A DNA stretch of 64,000 nt from Anastrepha obliqua (Eukaryota > Arthropoda > Insecta > Diptera > Tephritidae), in NCBI RefSeq assembly GCF_027943255.1, contig NC_072893.1, positions 126,107,784 to 126,171,783 of the forward strand, in the 5' to 3' direction. The notes under the pieces were generated by a model. The model ran no database searches and was not told the origin of the DNA. It saw only the letters and a program-made list of their open reading frames with translations. Numbering within the stretch: position 1 is the first letter of the stretch; each line of letters begins with the position of its first letter. Below are positions 1 to 10,368 of the stretch, piece by piece. Both the position numbers and the translations under genes were made by a program.

Positions 1-1
1 C

Positions 2-3000
2 TACTCGCCCAAGCAGTCACCGTATCAAGTACCTGGCGGTGGCGGTCCGAATGTCAATGCTGGTATGCCGATTAAGCAGGAATATGGCTTGATAAAATCA
101 GAGCCGTTTGCTCCAAATATGAACGCTGATATGTGCCAACAAGTTCCGCCTCCCGTTCAACAGCAACAGCAGCAGCAATTAGCTTCAAGCCCAGCTGAGT
201 TTCCTACGACTACAACTACATTAACCAATTCCGGCAGATTACCTGCAAAATCAGCCACCTGGAAATCGAATGAGGCGCGTCGTCCGAAGAACTACTATTG
301 CCCCGCTTGCAATAAGTGGTTCACAAGTTCGGGTCATCTCAAGCGCCACTACAATACAACATTGCATAAGAACGCGGTAAAATCGAGTGGAAAACCAGAT
401 CCGTCTACGCTTCCTATTTCTGCGCATCATCATCCGCAACGTGGCCAAGTCACAACTACCAAGCCACACAGCCGACGCAATAATAGCAAAGCCGCCGCTG
501 CGGCTGCTGCAGCTGCCGCTGCCGCTCAACAACAGCAGCCACCTGCGCCGGTGCAGCCACCCGAAACGTCCAGAAGTCCGCTGGACTTTCCACAAGGAGC
601 TGCGAGTATGGGTCACATGTCGCAATATTCCGCTTCACCATCGCCGACGCAACAAACACAGCAGGCGCAGATGAATGGTATCTCTTATGGGATAAACACA
701 AGCGGCTACCAGGCACAGCAGCAACAGCAATTTTTAGCATCGCCTACGAATAATCAATCCCCGCAGCAAGCACCAAGTCACATGAGTGTGGCTGGAACCT
801 CACCAAATAACACACAAACCGTCTTGAACGGTCACCCAAACGGATTAGCAGGTCCCTCAACCAAAATAAACCCACCATTTCCGGCACCCTTAATGGGGGG
901 CCTGCTGTACTTCTTGCCAGGAAAAACTATCATAAAGAACGAGCCCAAGGAGGACACGAGCACGGACCTGAACACAACGTTGTCGGGGGAGCAGCAGCGC
1001 TCTCAAACGAACATGGCCTCGCCGCAACAGTCGGCAGAGACGGCAGTAGCGACTGCAGCAGTGCCAGCGCAAGTGGAAGGGCAGATTCAATACCAGAGTC
1101 AAGTGCAGGGGGATCTGGTACATGTGGAACGATTGGAGCTTTCTCAACATCGACTGGTGGGGGAATTGGGGCGAGAGGGCTCCTTTCACAGCAGCACGCC
1201 CATTCTCAGCCTGGAACACAACATGCCAGCGCAATCCCTCCTTACTACCTCCCACCACCAGCAATGCCAGGAGCTGCAGCAGCAACCACAAGCAATGGTG
1301 GACACCATTTTCTCTCCCATACAGCCGCCAGCGCCAGTCACTTTGCCAGCCAGTATAACGGATCAATACAACCTCATACCTTTGGGTATCAACACGCCGC
1401 AGCTGCTCAACAACAGTATGCAGCTGCTGCCGCCGCAGCAGTCCATCAACACCAGCATAGCTACTACAGTCAATATGGACAACATCCCTATGCTGCACAG
1501 CCACCCCCACCACCACATTCAGGACATCCAGCAACCAGCGCAGCCATACCAGGAGCGCCTGGTACTACCGTCCATTCTCAATATGCTTCCCAACAGTACC
1601 AGCATCCAGTCGCAGCTGGGCACCATCAATTCACTCACCACGCAGCAGCTGCTGCCGCCGCCGCAGCTGCAGCAGCCGCTGCCCACCACTCAATCCTACC
1701 AGCAGCTGCAGCAGGTGTCGGAGCTAGTCCCGCTGGAACCCATAATGAAATATCACACTACTATTGGTAATGGATCGCCGGTGATGGATTTCAGCGGCGA
1801 AATTATTACGACTGACAATAGTGGAAGTAGCGAAAGCAGCTCCGGCATTTTTTCACTAAGCACATTGGATTCTTTTAATGGATCGCAGACACAGCAGGTG
1901 CTTACTGCCGAGGGAGGGAAAATAGTGCAGATTCTGCATTCGCCACTATTAGAACAGACATTCTATTCGTTACCATCATCGAGCCAACAAAGTTCACCTG
2001 AATTATTACCAATTGCCGAAACGCCTCCTACTGATATCGAATGCGATTCGATCACACATGAATTGGCTTCTACCACAGATGAACTCGACAGTGACAACAT
2101 TCCTGGATGTAGTACTGACACCATCAAAACTAAGAAAGCACGGAAAGCTGCCTCCACTACCAAAAAAGGATGTGGACGGTCTACCGCGAAACGTCAGCGT
2201 GAGTCCCCAACGTGTACCACTAAGCCACCCACTGTCACGCTGCCAAATGGTCGCATTAAATGCCTGGAGTGCAATAAGGATTTCAGCAAACCTTGCTACG
2301 TAACTCAACACATCAAGAGCTTCCACTTTGGTGAGTACCCATACCGCTGCGCCAAATGCGGCAAACGCTACCAAACTTTGGAAACCTATGAAATACACGT
2401 CTCGCGACATGGGGCAATCGGAGCCTTTAAGTGTAATCATTGTGCAAAACAATTTTATCATAGGTCAGATTTGAGGCGACATGTCACCAACAAACATACA
2501 AACGAAAGGCTGCATGTCTGCCCGATATGCGATAAGAGTTTCAGTCGCAATGATCATTTGGGCAAACATATTGAAATTCATAATAAACCTAAGAGAGTAC
2601 CCGCATCCAAGAAAAGTGGCGATAAGAAGGTGGCAGGCCAGAAAACAGTTAAGAGGACGAGAAGGAAAGCGAAAACGGAGACAAACGAGACGAATAAAGA
2701 CGGTGACACAAATAGAGCCAACAAAGACGAAAACAAAGACGAAAAAAACCAATATAATATTATGGAATGGGACAATATTAAACAGGAATTAGCACTTGAA
2801 ATACCAACAAGTGAAAGTGATGCGGATTTACTTGATCAATTACCGCTTCAATCAGAGATGATTGATATATCAACATTTCCTCCACCACAAATACTACAAA
2901 ATCTAACTGTAACTGCACTAACAGTGCCGCTAAATGAGCAGGCAGGAGGAGGCAGATTAGGTCGGCAGGGCACAGATTATCCGACTGGACTAGAGCATAG

Positions 3001-3076
3001 GGATCATTTACGTGACTGCTTGACGCTTATCAAAGAAGAGCTAGATTCGCCTGCAGACCAACTACAAAGTAATTAG
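2..3076 (+). CDS. vfl: Zelda-like C2H2 zinc-finger transcription factor, 3' part (5' end outside window)
   Basis: The reading frame is open from base 2, before the first ATG at 65, so the gene starts upstream; it ends at TAG 3074-3076. Residues below count from the ATG at 65. An isolated C2H2 finger (C79, C82, H95, H101; core FTSSGHLKRH) is followed by a Gln/Ala/Ser-rich region of about 600 residues, four clustered C2H2 fingers (residues 733-839), a Lys/Arg-rich stretch and an acidic C-terminus. This layout matches Zelda, the pioneer factor of early embryonic genome activation, in which a JAZ-like finger precedes a C-terminal DNA-binding cluster. The first finger and its flank look strongly Zelda-like. 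From memory the C-terminal cluster looks more divergent than expected for an orthologue, so a paralogue is possible. Five I-K-x-E SUMO consensus sites are present. Frame integrity between about 900 and 1775 is doubtful (see findings). No intron is visible. Confidence 0.72.
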   Translation, partial: YSPKQSPYQVPGGGGPNVNAGMPIKQEYGLIKSEPFAPNMNADMCQQVPPPVQQQQQQQLASSPAEFPTTTTTLTNSGRLPAKSATWKSNEARRPKNYYCPACNKWFTSSGHLKRHYNTTLHKNAVKSSGKPDPSTLPISAHHHPQRGQVTTTKPHSRRNNSKAAAAAAAAAAAAQQQQPPAPVQPPETSRSPLDFPQGAASMGHMSQYSASPSPTQQTQQAQMNGISYGINTSGYQAQQQQQFLASPTNNQSPQQAPSHMSVAGTSPNNTQTVLNGHPNGLAGPSTKINPPFPAPLMGGLLYFLPGKTIIKNEPKEDTSTDLNTTLSGEQQRSQTNMASPQQSAETAVATAAVPAQVEGQIQYQSQVQGDLVHVERLELSQHRLVGELGREGSFHSSTPILSLEHNMPAQSLLTTSHHQQCQELQQQPQAMVDTIFSPIQPPAPVTLPASITDQYNLIPLGINTPQLLNNSMQLLPPQQSINTSIATTVNMDNIPMLHSHPHHHIQDIQQPAQPYQERLVLPSILNMLPNSTSIQSQLGTINSLTTQQLLPPPQLQQPLPTTQSYQQLQQVSELVPLEPIMKYHTTIGNGSPVMDFSGEIITTDNSGSSESSSGIFSLSTLDSFNGSQTQQVLTAEGGKIVQILHSPLLEQTFYSLPSSSQQSSPELLPIAETPPTDIECDSITHELASTTDELDSDNIPGCSTDTIKTKKARKAASTTKKGCGRSTAKRQRESPTCTTKPPTVTLPNGRIKCLECNKDFSKPCYVTQHIKSFHFGEYPYRCAKCGKRYQTLETYEIHVSRHGAIGAFKCNHCAKQFYHRSDLRRHVTNKHTNERLHVCPICDKSFSRNDHLGKHIEIHNKPKRVPASKKSGDKKVAGQKTVKRTRRKAKTETNETNKDGDTNRANKDENKDEKNQYNIMEWDNIKQELALEIPTSESDADLLDQLPLQSEMIDISTFPPPQILQNLTVTALTVPLNEQAGGGRLGRQGTDYPTGLEHRDHLRDCLTLIKEELDSPADQLQSN
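811..1770 (+). other. Overlapping stop-free second frame inside the Zelda-like gene
   Basis: One base off the main frame, codons 811-1770 stay open for 319 codons and end in TAA. From about 1020 onward this frame encodes Gly/Ser-rich, then Pro/Tyr, then His/Gln/Tyr/Ala-rich protein. It includes a pure run of 14 alanines (around 1640-1682) using mixed GCA/GCT/GCC codons. The main frame reads the same DNA as CAG/CTG/CCG, the expected shadow of GCN codons. This suggests the off-frame is the older one here, with two opposite frameshifts, two assembly errors, or real dual coding. Confidence 0.6.
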
Positions 3077-3325
3077 TTGCCATTTAAGGCAATGTTAACA
3101 GGGTGTGATTTCTATAAGTGCAGGTTAACTGCGCTTAAATTTTGTATGCGGCAATAAGTGCAGATAAAACTAGACGTACTTTCCATACAAAATTTAAGCG
3201 TACATGCAAATGCGCGGGAAAAAGAAAAAAACACGAAAAAAACCCGCCTGTTAGAAAATGAAGTATACTCGTACAGCTAGCAGTTAGAAGTGATTTCGAA
3301 TTCAAACTTATAGTTTGGACAATGC

Positions 3326-3331
3326 AATAAA
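3326..3331 (+). terminator. Candidate poly(A) signal
   Basis: AATAAA lies 250 nt after the stop codon of the Zelda-like gene. It is the first clear hexamer in the 3' flank. In such AT-rich DNA the hexamer is common by chance, so use is inference. Confidence 0.3.
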
Positions 3332-4965
3332 ATATTATTTACTACTATGCACGAGACTTGACTTTAAAATAGTGCATTTAATAGCTTAGACAGATGGTGG
3401 CATTAATCAAACGAATTAATTAGACTTAATTCTTATAATTTAGCCGGATTAGGGGAATTTTCGTTGGCAACATTGCCGAAAAATCGCAATTAATTTCTAT
3501 TGTAAATGAAAAATAATGAAACTTTAGAAGAGAAGATCAAGAAGGATGCTAGCAAGGAAGGAGGAAGCAATGCTAGTTTCCACTAATACATTCGAAATTA
3601 CTTTCATTGCTTTGCTATTTCGGTGCCGTTTTCAGAAATTGCAATTTAAAATTTTTTTCAACAAATTAATAAAAGGGTCGTATTTGATGCCTTCGGTCCA
3701 TCTTTTGCTAAAAAAATCTAACCAATAAACAAATCAGCTGTTCACTAATTTTAGTTTTTGCAACTTTTATCAGAATTAACTGCGCTGATACTCCCGATTA
3801 ACGCCGCCATCTGTTTAGGCTATAACTTTAGTTTGGCTGAGAATTTCGCAGCCGCCAGTTTTCTTAGATATTAGAAGATGTATACAGTTTAAGGCTGTAA
3901 GCAGAGTGCTAGATTTACCCTGTCAGTGAAGCAGGGAAATATCAAACAATTTAACGACTCAGGTAGAAGGTAGCAGTTAATCAATCATTTAATCAGCTGC
4001 ATGCTTTTCTGTAGGGAGTAGGGAGTATATAAGTGGTAGGGGGGGAGTTTAATGGAACTGCTGCAGGCCGATTAGCATTATCGCATTACGAGCGATAGAA
4101 AAGTTTTTGTGCATATGAAAGTGCAAATAATGCGGTAGTTTCAGAAATAAACAGAGATACTATAGCTACTGAAGTTATAGCTGCTTATAGCTTAGGCTTG
4201 AGATTAAGCCTAAACTTCAATGAATTTATTTCGTCCTAGGAAATGCATACTATTACAAACGAGTTTAGGATAAGCGTGCGTAAGTGGGTAGAGTGAAGTG
4301 GAGAAAAAGTATGCTCAGCCATTAGCTGCTTTTTCGTCTCAGCTGCACTCTGCTGCTTCACACTCCAGTTTACTGGCCCATTTGCATCGCTTCAGATCAG
4401 CCCACTAAAAATGGGTCAATAGTTGCTTGCTCACAACTGCGTTTACTCAGTTCTGCAAGCTGGCACAAACTGCCTAAATTGCGTAAATTGCCCGCTAGTT
4501 GCAGCAATGCTAGCCAAATTTAAACGAAACCACCTGAAAAAGTAGCGCCATATTTACATAGAAATGTATGAATTTTGAATTTATTGTTTTTAACGCAAAT
4601 ACCTCAGCATACAAAGATAGCAAAGGATTCACTCCTTTTTTCAAATATATTTTTTTTTTATAAATAAATATACTCGATTGTAGCCATTTTCACCATTGTG
4701 TGGTTTTGCACTTTCACACACACACACACATATGTACATAAAATTAAAAAATAGATTTTTTAGCATTTAAATACTCGTATTTGCCATCAAATTTTTATTT
4801 TGTATTAAGTACTTTTTTTATATTTTTGCTTGAATAACTTAAATTTTTTTTTATTTATTTATTTTTTTTTTGTTTTTTAGTAAGTGCCAATACCAAACTG
4901 TTGTAAGCAAGTAATTAAAAACTATTTCTTTTTAGTTTTTTACGATTATAAAGATTAATTAGGAA

Positions 4966-5034
4966 TTTCCTTTTGATTCTTTTTATAATTTCGATTTCAT
5001 TTGCAAACGCAAATGAAAGTGAATCAAAAGGAAA
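4966..5034. repeat. Nested inverted repeat (hairpin)
   Basis: A perfect 14-bp inverted repeat (TTTCCTTTTGATTC at 4966-4979, its complement at 5021-5034) encloses a second perfect 10-bp one (TTTCATTTGC at 4995-5004, complement 5009-5018) around a 4-nt AAAC loop. The 5' arm carries about 15 unpaired nt. It could be a small foldback element or a hairpin RNA; nothing else supports transcription. Confidence 0.55.
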
Positions 5035-5469
5035 ATTACTTTGCCGATTTAGTATTATCTATTATGTAAAATTTTTACTAAACCACCAACAAATGTAGTG
5101 CACAATAGTCACTCATTTTTGACAATATTTTTGTAAAATTTTAGTTTTAAGTTTTTTTAGTGTTTTAGTATTTTAATTCTCATGTAAACAAATTGTATGA
5201 ACAAAGCAAATTATGTACTTAACTACAACTACAGCGAAAAGCAACAACAAACACAATTTATATGTAATACGTATATGTATTTTTGTTTATGTGTGCGTGC
5301 AGCAATTTCTAATTGCTGGTGTAATAATAGCTTTATGCGAAACAATTTTATTTTAAAATTAAGAATATTTTCTCTTATTAATCTCATAAATTTAAGCATA
5401 TTTTGTATTAACTTGGATTGATTTTATTTGCGGACATTTTTTTGTGTTTTGTATTTCATCTTTTTAATT

Positions 5470-5660
5470 TTAATTATTTTTTAAATTTTCAATGATTTTT
5501 TGAATTTTCAATTATTTTGTAAACTTTCTATTAATCTTTATATTTTCAATTATTTTTTAAATGTTCAATTATTTTTTTAAATTTTCCATTATTTTTTAAA
5601 TTTTCAATTATTTTTTATGTTTTCAATTATTTTTGTAATTTTCAATAATTTTTTGAATGT
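5470..5660. repeat. Tandem repeat of about 20 bp
   Basis: About nine imperfect copies of a unit close to AATTTTCAATTATTTTTTA follow one another. It is an AT-rich minisatellite with no coding potential. Confidence 0.75.
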
Positions 5661-5937
5661 TAAATGATTTCGTACATATATATATATATAAGTTGACTTG
5701 TATTTATTTCTACTATATCTTAGAACGCATAAAATTTATGTTTTGACTTTTATTTTGTAAAATTGTTTAGCATTTATAATTCGTAAAATACTCATTAAAT
5801 TTAATTAATGCAATTGCGAAAAGCGCAAAAAACTAAATTCGAATAGCGCAAGCTACATTGAATTAAAAAAAATGTATTTTTTATTATAAAAAATAAAAAA
5901 CAAATTCCTTTGGGGAAAACCTAAAATTTTATGCTAT

Positions 5938-6190
5938 TTTTTCACAAGGATTTTTTCGCTAACGAATTTTTCAGTTACTATAAGATTTCTGCATTTTTCA
6001 AAAAATTCGACTGTACTAATTTTTCCACAAACCTTTTTTCGCTAACAGATTTTTCGGTCAATAATCGGCATTTGTCAAAATATTCTACTGTACTTATTTT
6101 TTCACAAATATTTTTTCGCTAACAAATTGTTTAGTTAATAAAAAGCGTGGAGCATTTTTCAAAAAATTTTACTATTCTAATTTTTCCATA
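5938..6190. repeat. Three tandem copies of a unit of about 80 bp
   Basis: The block TTTTTTCGCTAAC recurs with CGCTAAC at 5957, 6040 and 6117. Each is followed by a related stretch ending in CATTTTTCAAAAAATTC and ACTRTACTAATTTTTCCACAAA-like sequence. Copies have diverged and differ by a few bases in length. Confidence 0.7.
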
Positions 6191-8140
6191 AAAATCGAAA
6201 AATTAAACAAAATATTAAAAAAAAAAATTATTAAAAATTATATAATATTTTATTATTTAATTTTTGAACAGTGATAATTTGTAATTTAAAAAAAAGTTAT
6301 AAATAAATCAAAAAATATGTTATTAAAAATTATAAGTTAATTTTATTATTATTTAAAAAAAATTTAATAAACATTATTTATTTTTTAAATAATAATAATT
6401 TTTAATTATAAAATTATTTTTTTAATTATTAAAAAATTAAAAATTTTTTTTAAATAAAATTAAATAATAGTTTTTAATAACAATTTTTTTTTTTGAATTT
6501 TTATAAGGACATATCTTTTCTGAATGTTGCAGGACTTAACATTTTTTTATATTTTTTGCTTAATTTTTGCGATTTGTATAAAGACATCTCTTCTCTGAAT
6601 TTTACAGTATTTTGCAGTATTTCTGATAAATCAACAAAAATTAGCCTTATTTTCCAAAGTTGCTTGTGTTTTTTTTTTCGTGTACAGCCTTACTTATAAT
6701 TTTTTATAAAAAAACAAAAAAAAAAATAAAGTTATAAAAAAATATTAAAAAAAAATACAAAAATATATATATATATATAAAACAATTTAATAAAAAAACA
6801 TATTTTTATAAACATACAACTAAAACTAATATAAGTTTATACTTGCTAATGCAACACTTTTTATAAAAATCACCTATACCGCAAATAGTATACACACTGA
6901 TCAACAGTCATAAAGTCATAAAACAAATACTCATACCTCAGCAATTGCCGCATAAGGCTTTTATAACAATTGAATGATCTTTATGAAAAATATTGCGAAT
7001 TTAGCTTTTATGCCATCTGGTCACCCCCAAATAAGTTAGTTGGAAGTTAAGCATTGATAAAAGGCAAAATTGCCTTATTATTTTGTACAAAATTATTAAG
7101 CGAACCATTAGTTTGTAGTTACTTAGGCTAAGTGCTGTCAAAAATTTTTGTACGATACGCTATTAAGTGCCCACATACATCTATGTTGTATTAGTTACAT
7201 ACATATTATTTTACGTTTTATTATTATTTTACGTATTTTAATATGACCAAAAAAATTTACAATTCGTACGAAAAAAAATGTATAATAAATTATTGTAATG
7301 TCATAAAAAAAATTGTGTTTTTATTTTATTTTTTTTTACTTTGTTTGCATGGGTTTTGCAGCATTTTTTGGATCTATTTTTTGCCCATACGAGTATGTAT
7401 TTATTTCAGCTTTGCTCGCATGTTGTTAAAATTTCTTTGGTTGAATTGGAGGCTCAAAGCATGCGATGTAATTTTCTTTCATTTTTTATATTTCATGAAA
7501 CGATGTGATGCCGAAACAATTGTATTTATTGTAGTTTTGTTTTGTGGTTTTATTTTTTTCTACCAAAATATCAACAATTCAAATAAAACAAAATTATTTT
7601 ACATCAAAAAATAAAAAATATCAAAAAAAAAAAAATTAGGAACGACCATCTGCAGTTACGCGTCCACTGATTTGTTAAATCTTGCGATGCCACCTCTTCT
7701 TTTAGTGTATAACTTGGGACTTAATAATTTTGAAATTTGGACAAATTCATTCATTTAAATTATATTTTCAACCCTGTCTGACTCTCTTACTAGGAAATTT
7801 TTCAGCCACAAACTCAGTGAAAATCGAAGATTAGAATAGACACAAATCGTGGAAACTCGTAGTAACTTTGGTAAGAGTTTAGTTTTATTTTCGGGCTTTC
7901 TGTGCAGCTTTTTTTAATAATTTCATGAGTCGGTATGCCTTGAGAAACTTAATTGTGCCTCGTGAATTTCGTCTTTCTTTAAAATATCCAGCTTCATCCG
8001 CAAGTTGAAGTTAATTTTTAAATTTTTATATATTTATTTAATAAAAGCTGCTGTATCAGTGAGACTTTTAACTCTAATAGTTCCACGAGGCGTTTGGAGT
8101 GCTAAGAAACAAGATTCTCAATCCAGCTGTAGATTGTAGA
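6191..8140. other. Extremely AT-rich noncoding DNA
   Basis: Long A/T homopolymers and (TA)n tracts run from 6200 to 6800. Two related blocks containing GACATMTCTTYTCTGAAT lie near 6508 and 6582. From 7630 the composition becomes more balanced, but I recognise no gene or element. Open frames such as 7243-7614 are Phe/Leu/Lys-rich products of base composition. Confidence 0.5.
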
Positions 8141-8159
8141 GAGGGATTGTTAGACATAG

Positions 8160-8600
8160 ATGTACCAATGGCACATCGCTCATCGCTGGCTCGAGTATTT
8201 AATGAAGTATGAAAATTTTTATTACAATCTTTTCGGGCGCAAAGCGTCTATCTGTACTACGTCAAGGAACATAAGAGTGATCTTGGAAATAAGTAGGGAA
8301 ACGAGCGCGGAAGGAAGAGCTTTCAATCAGGTTTTGCTTCAGAGTGTCTAAGCCTACAAACTCCGCTAGGTTTTCTGCTTTTACAAGACGAGTGCATTTG
8401 CACCTGCAGAGTATCGCCTTTATTTTCGCCAACACTCGGGAATGAAGATCAATTAACGCCTCGGTCTAGCTGGCGGTGTTTCAACTGACACTGAAAAAAC
8501 AAAAAACTGGTTTTACGTATTTTCAGTTGAGCCGAATTTCGACGGTGTTTTTGAGTTCGGCAAGTGTGAAACGATGAATGATGATTTGGTAAGCTACGGA
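8160..8600. other. Unassigned single-copy-looking sequence
   Basis: Base composition is balanced and short open frames occur (8160-8351), but I recognise no domain, splice-consistent exon set or transposon signature. It may be old LINE sequence, given the relic immediately downstream. Confidence 0.3.
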
Positions 8601-8609
8601 GAATATGGT

Positions 8610-8905
8610 AGGTAGGTTAGTAAAATGTCTAAAGTGTCACTCTGGCACTCCCCAAGTAGCACCAAAGCGCCGTTTTGATACTATCTATTTTGAGACCTCC
8701 AGCAGACAGATATCTACCACCAGCCAGAGCTGTTGATGTAATGGATAAGATTGATAGGACTTAGGTTGACGCACTACCTCAGGCTGTCGAAGAAAGGAGC
8801 GCCCGGACATTTACAGTGCTCAACAGTCTCCTTCTCTGAAAGCTCCCTACAGCTCCATTGCAGAAATTGTAAACCCAGTTTTTGCGCTAGAAATTGGAAA
8901 TTGAA
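8610..8905 (-). pseudogene. Non-LTR retrotransposon 3' end, degenerate
   Basis: Reverse-strand translation gives the terminal Cys-rich motif of RNase H-bearing LINE polyproteins (C-x2-C, then ETVEHCKCPGAPF, matching the usual E-HLLCECPA pattern). It then runs into a stop and a presumed 3' UTR. Upstream coding sequence is absent, so this is a 5'-truncated relic. The clade is uncertain (R1/I/LOA-like). Confidence 0.6.
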
Positions 8906-9279
8906 TGGCGAGGAGTCCCCAGGACTTTCTGAGTCCTTCGTCTATTGTACTGGGCCCAAAGGGTTTTCGAAATAGCACATGAGTACCTAAGAAAGTGCAT
9001 TTTGAAGATTTGTAGAATATGGCTGAGCTGAGATATGCAAAGTATTGTCATTACTGCTTATTTTATTTAATTTTCAAAATTAATAAATTGGGAATTAATT
9101 TCAAAAATGTTCGCTTTTTATTAAAATGTTTGTTCTTTTCTCAGCTTCGAATCATAGTTGGTTATTTTTGTTGTTGTTTTGTCAAAATACCTGGCGCATT
9201 GTTTTCACAGAACCAGTTTTTGAATTCGAGCGAATTTGTCGAATTGCTAATGCTTCACTATTTTGGTTTGTGATTTCGT

Positions 9280-10100
9280 ACCGAGATTAGTATACATACA
9301 TACTTACATGGGTATGTGTGCATATGTATAAGTATGCATGTACGTATATATGTAGTATGAAATGTGCTTTTGTTGATAATTTCATACACCTCAACACTGT
9401 AGTGCGAAGAGTAATGGGGAGTAATGATATATGTAAGTATGTGGCTCCCAATAAAATAGTAGTTTAAAAAAAGTTGTTGGAGGCAGTTATAAATAAAAGC
9501 AGAAAGCGAAAATGATTTGAAATTTGAAGCAATAATACGAAAGGGCATAGCGCACGTTGGCTACAACAACTACACCGTAACATTTTGTGTGCCAACAATC
9601 AAGCGAATCGTTGTTGACAACAAAAAAATAACAACAATATGCTGTTGTTGTAACAACAACAAAGACAAAAACAAAAGAACAACAACACGAATAAATACAA
9701 CAATAACACGAATAAATACAACAATAACAAATAAATACGGCACCAACAATAAAAACAACAACAACAAACAAAGATAATAAGAACAACAAAAACAACAACA
9801 CCAACAACAAAAAGTGAGCTATATGCTCGTACACAAACCAGTCTTAACGCTTTCTGTGTTATGCCTTTTCTAACCTTCAATAAGTTATGTAGATACAAGC
9901 ACATACGTACATGTACACATACATACATACATCAGCAAGCACGGCAAGCAGAAAGCAATTAAACCGGCAAAACATAGCTTGGCAGCATAGCAGCGTAATA
10001 ACAGCAGAAACCACCCTCCAATGCGGACATATTCATGCATACATACATACATACATATATATATATATTTGCATGCATACATATGTACATGCATATGTGT
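9280..10100. repeat. Microsatellite-rich tract: (CATA)n and (CAA)n
   Basis: CATA/TATG runs occur at about 9290-9350, 9915-9935 and 10035-10095. An interrupted (CAA)n/(AACA)n block covers about 9590-9830. Open frames across it on both strands are simple Asn/Thr or Val/Cys/Tyr repeats and are not genes. Confidence 0.8.
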
Positions 10101-10368
10101 GCCATTCGTCTTATGCTATTAAATTTTTAATTTTGTTTTTGTTTTTCCTTATCTTTGTGCTTCTTGCTTCTTGTTCTCCTATTTTTGTTGTTTTTTTTCT
10201 GCTTTCTTGCAAAGACTTTTGGACAAGACTGTTGCGCCTGAAGACAGTTGAAGTTCTTGCTGTTGTTTTTGGCCTCCTCAACAACTGTCTTCATTGTTCA
10301 TTCTCTGTGCGCTTCTTCTGTTTCGCCTGTACATATGTATGTATTCATGAGTTTATTACGCTTGCTTT

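Larger units (their letters stand above)
3077..5465. other. AT-rich noncoding DNA (3' UTR/intergenic)
   Basis: No convincing gene was seen on either strand. It holds the probable 3' UTR, short poly-T tracts, a (CA)n run near 4717-4730 and the hairpin at 4966-5034. The short open frames here (such as 3546-3728) have AT-driven composition and no domain. Confidence 0.6.

Noticed and set aside
890..1534. Long antisense frame (214 codons) under the Zelda-like gene
   Set aside because: Its composition is explained by the reverse complement of Gln/Ala codon runs (Leu, Val, Cys rich), and it has no domain.
2006..2461. Reverse frame of 151 codons opposite the zinc fingers
   Set aside because: Shadow of the finger cluster; no recognisable product, and the sense strand has perfect C2H2 spacing.
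7243..7614. 123-codon forward frame rich in Phe, Leu and Lys
   Set aside because: Sits in extremely AT-rich DNA; residues follow base composition, with no motif, splice site or conserved pattern.
9487..9928. Overlapping reverse frames rich in Val/Phe/Cys/Tyr
   Set aside because: Direct translation of (CAA)n/(GTT)n simple repeats in several frames.
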